Notes under the pieces: generated by a model
Told to the model about the DNA's origin: nothing
The model's input: only the letters and a program-made list of their open reading frames with translations
The model's database searches: none
Shown here: positions 6,087-6,847 of the stretch, one piece after another
Numbering within the stretch: the first letter of the stretch is position 1
How the letters are laid out: every line of letters begins with the position of its first letter
From: Lachnospiraceae bacterium
GTDB lineage: Bacteria > Bacillota > Clostridia > Lachnospirales > Lachnospiraceae
Direction of reading: 5' to 3'
DNA: 6,847 nucleotides
NCBI GenBank assembly: GCA_003488965.1
Contig: DNJW01000072.1
Coordinates: 1 to 6,847, forward strand
Translations under genes and position numbers: made by a program

Positions 6087-6727
6087 TTTTTCACCTGTTT
6101 TCTCTTTTTATAATCTTCGCAGCACTGGGTCAAAAAGCATTCCTCACACTTAGGAACCGGCGCCTTGCAGATTTCTCTCCCCAAAGTAATCAAATGGATA
6201 TTCCACAGTATCCAGCGTTCTTTCGGAAGAGCTTTCATCAAGTCCCTCTCTACCTTTTCCGGCTCGTCCTCCTTTGTCAGTCCCAGCTTTTTCGATATCC
6301 TCTTCACATGGGTATCCACCACGATACTCGGATCATGATATATGTTTCCTCTGATTACATTGGCCGTTTTTCTTCCGACTCCTGCCAGCGATGTCAAATC
6401 CTCCAAGCTCCTCGGCACTTCTCCGTCAAACTTTTCCACTAAATCCCTGCAGCACGCAATAATATTTTTTGCCTTATTATGATAAAATCCAGTGGAATGA
6501 ATATCCTTTTCCAGTTCCTTTAAGTCTGCTTCCGCAAATGCTTTTACATCCGGGTATTTGCGGAATAAATTTTCCGTAACAATATTCACCCTAGCATCCG
6601 TACACTGGGCGCTTAAGATAGTAGCAATCAAAAGCTGCCACGCATTATCATAATTCAGATAGCACCTATATTCCGTTCCATACCTCTCATCCAACCGTTC
6701 CAAAATCTCTTTCGTTTTCTTTGTCAT
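6083..6727 (-). CDS. nth: endonuclease III (base-excision DNA glycosylase/AP lyase)
   Basis: A 214-aa HhH-GPD DNA glycosylase that removes oxidised pyrimidines and nicks abasic sites. The helix-hairpin-helix LAGVGRKTANV contains the catalytic lysine K120, and VDTH contains the catalytic D138. The 4Fe-4S cluster ligands are C187, C194, C197 and C203 (C-X6-C-X2-C-X5-C). With the start placed at 6727, all of these numbers equal those of the E. coli enzyme (K120, D138, C187/194/197/203), which supports this start. An in-frame ATG at 6766 would add 13 residues (MNPLRKRSGIEVK), but it has no ribosome site and lies in the upstream repeat-like element, whereas AGAGG stands 5 nt before 6727. An extra cysteine, C202, precedes the last ligand. 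The exonuclease gene follows with a 4-nt overlap. No convincing promoter is seen in the 120 bp upstream, so it may lie beyond the window or in the repeat. Confidence 0.97.
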   Translation of the reverse strand: MTKKTKEILERLDERYGTEYRCYLNYDNAWQLLIATILSAQCTDARVNIVTENLFRKYPDVKAFAEADLKELEKDIHSTGFYHNKAKNIIACCRDLVEKFDGEVPRSLEDLTSLAGVGRKTANVIRGNIYHDPSIVVDTHVKRISKKLGLTKEDEPEKVERDLMKALPKERWILWNIHLITLGREICKAPVPKCEECFLTQCCEDYKKRKQVKK

Positions 6728-6732
6728 CTTAA

Positions 6733-6737
6733 CCTCT
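6733..6737 (-). promoter_or_regulatory. ribosome binding site fixing the nth start
   Basis: On the minus strand AGAGG lies 5 nt before the ATG at 6727. The longer in-frame start at 6766 has no such signal, so this site decides the start of nth. Confidence 0.7.
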
Positions 6738-6740
6738 ATT

Positions 6741-6847
6741 CCGGAGCGTTTACGCAACGGGTTCATCAGGGCTTATTCATGACGCTCCAACACGAATAGC
6801 CGTATTTCAGGCATTTTTCGGGGTGAGACTTAGAACTTCTTCACGAA
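6741..6847. repeat. non-coding, repeat-like element upstream of nth
   Basis: The 120 bp between nth and the window edge carry no convincing gene. The stretch holds a 7-bp inverted repeat, GGAGCGT (6743-6749) with ACGCTCC (6782-6788), separated by 32 bp. On the minus strand it has two tiny open frames, one reading HPEKCLKYGYSCWSVMNKP and one MPEIRLFVLERHE (6814-6773), neither with a ribosome site. I have an unverified recollection that this conceptual peptide recurs, out of context, in Lachnospiraceae genomes, which would make this a dispersed intergenic repeat. Only one copy is in the window, and the right end is cut off. Confidence 0.45.

Noticed and set aside
6728..6766. Longer nth start giving 13 extra residues
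   Set aside because: No ribosome site precedes 6766; starting at 6727 has AGAGG and matches E. coli residue numbering exactly.
6773..6814. 13-codon minus-strand frame MPEIRLFVLERHE
   Set aside because: No ribosome site, no domain, and it lies in a probable repeat; treated as non-coding.

Overview
The window looks like a chromosomal segment from a Gram-positive anaerobe of the Clostridia, most likely a gut Lachnospiraceae. The grounds are strong AGGAGG-type ribosome binding sites, Clostridia-type proteins (a VanW-domain protein with a peptidoglycan-binding-4 module, an AIR-synthase-like protein, a membrane-anchored TPR-like protein), and a right-edge element that I associate, from memory, with Lachnospiraceae intergenic repeats. 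Genus cannot be settled from the sequence. There is no phage, transposase, CRISPR array, rRNA or tRNA.

Left block (58-4832, minus strand): a probable five-gene operon read right to left. It holds a previously uncalled 35-aa membrane peptide (4775-4668), a secreted VanW/peptidoglycan-binding protein with a repeat-expanded Pro/Glu tail (4641-2818), a PurM/HypE-superfamily protein that has lost most of its metal/ATP-binding residues (2745-1756), an Lrp/AsnC regulator (1742-1260) and a class I/II aminotransferase (1263-94). The last two overlap by 4 nt and resemble the Bacillus subtilis alaR-alaT (yugG-yugH) pair. A hairpin at 55-83 closes the block and can work in both directions. A near-consensus sigma-A promoter (TTGCAA, 17 bp, TATAAT) drives the block and sits on top of the start codon of the divergent gene.

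Middle (4811-5419, plus strand): one divergent gene for a small membrane-anchored, TPR-like protein of unknown function. Its last 35 bp overlap the end of the convergent exonuclease gene.

Right block (5385-6727, minus strand): nth (endonuclease III) followed by a DnaQ-type DEDDh 3'-5' exonuclease, joined by an ATGA stop/start overlap; this is a DNA-repair/nucleic-acid-processing pair. Upstream of nth (6741-6847) lies a non-coding element with a 7-bp inverted repeat, which I suspect is a dispersed repeat.

Most of the window is ordinary housekeeping DNA. The points most worth a second look are the degenerate PurM-like protein, the unannotated 35-aa membrane peptide leading the operon, the promoter embedded in the divergent start codon, the 30-bp tandem repeat in the VanW gene and the right-edge repeat. 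I did not find a clear new defence or mobile system.
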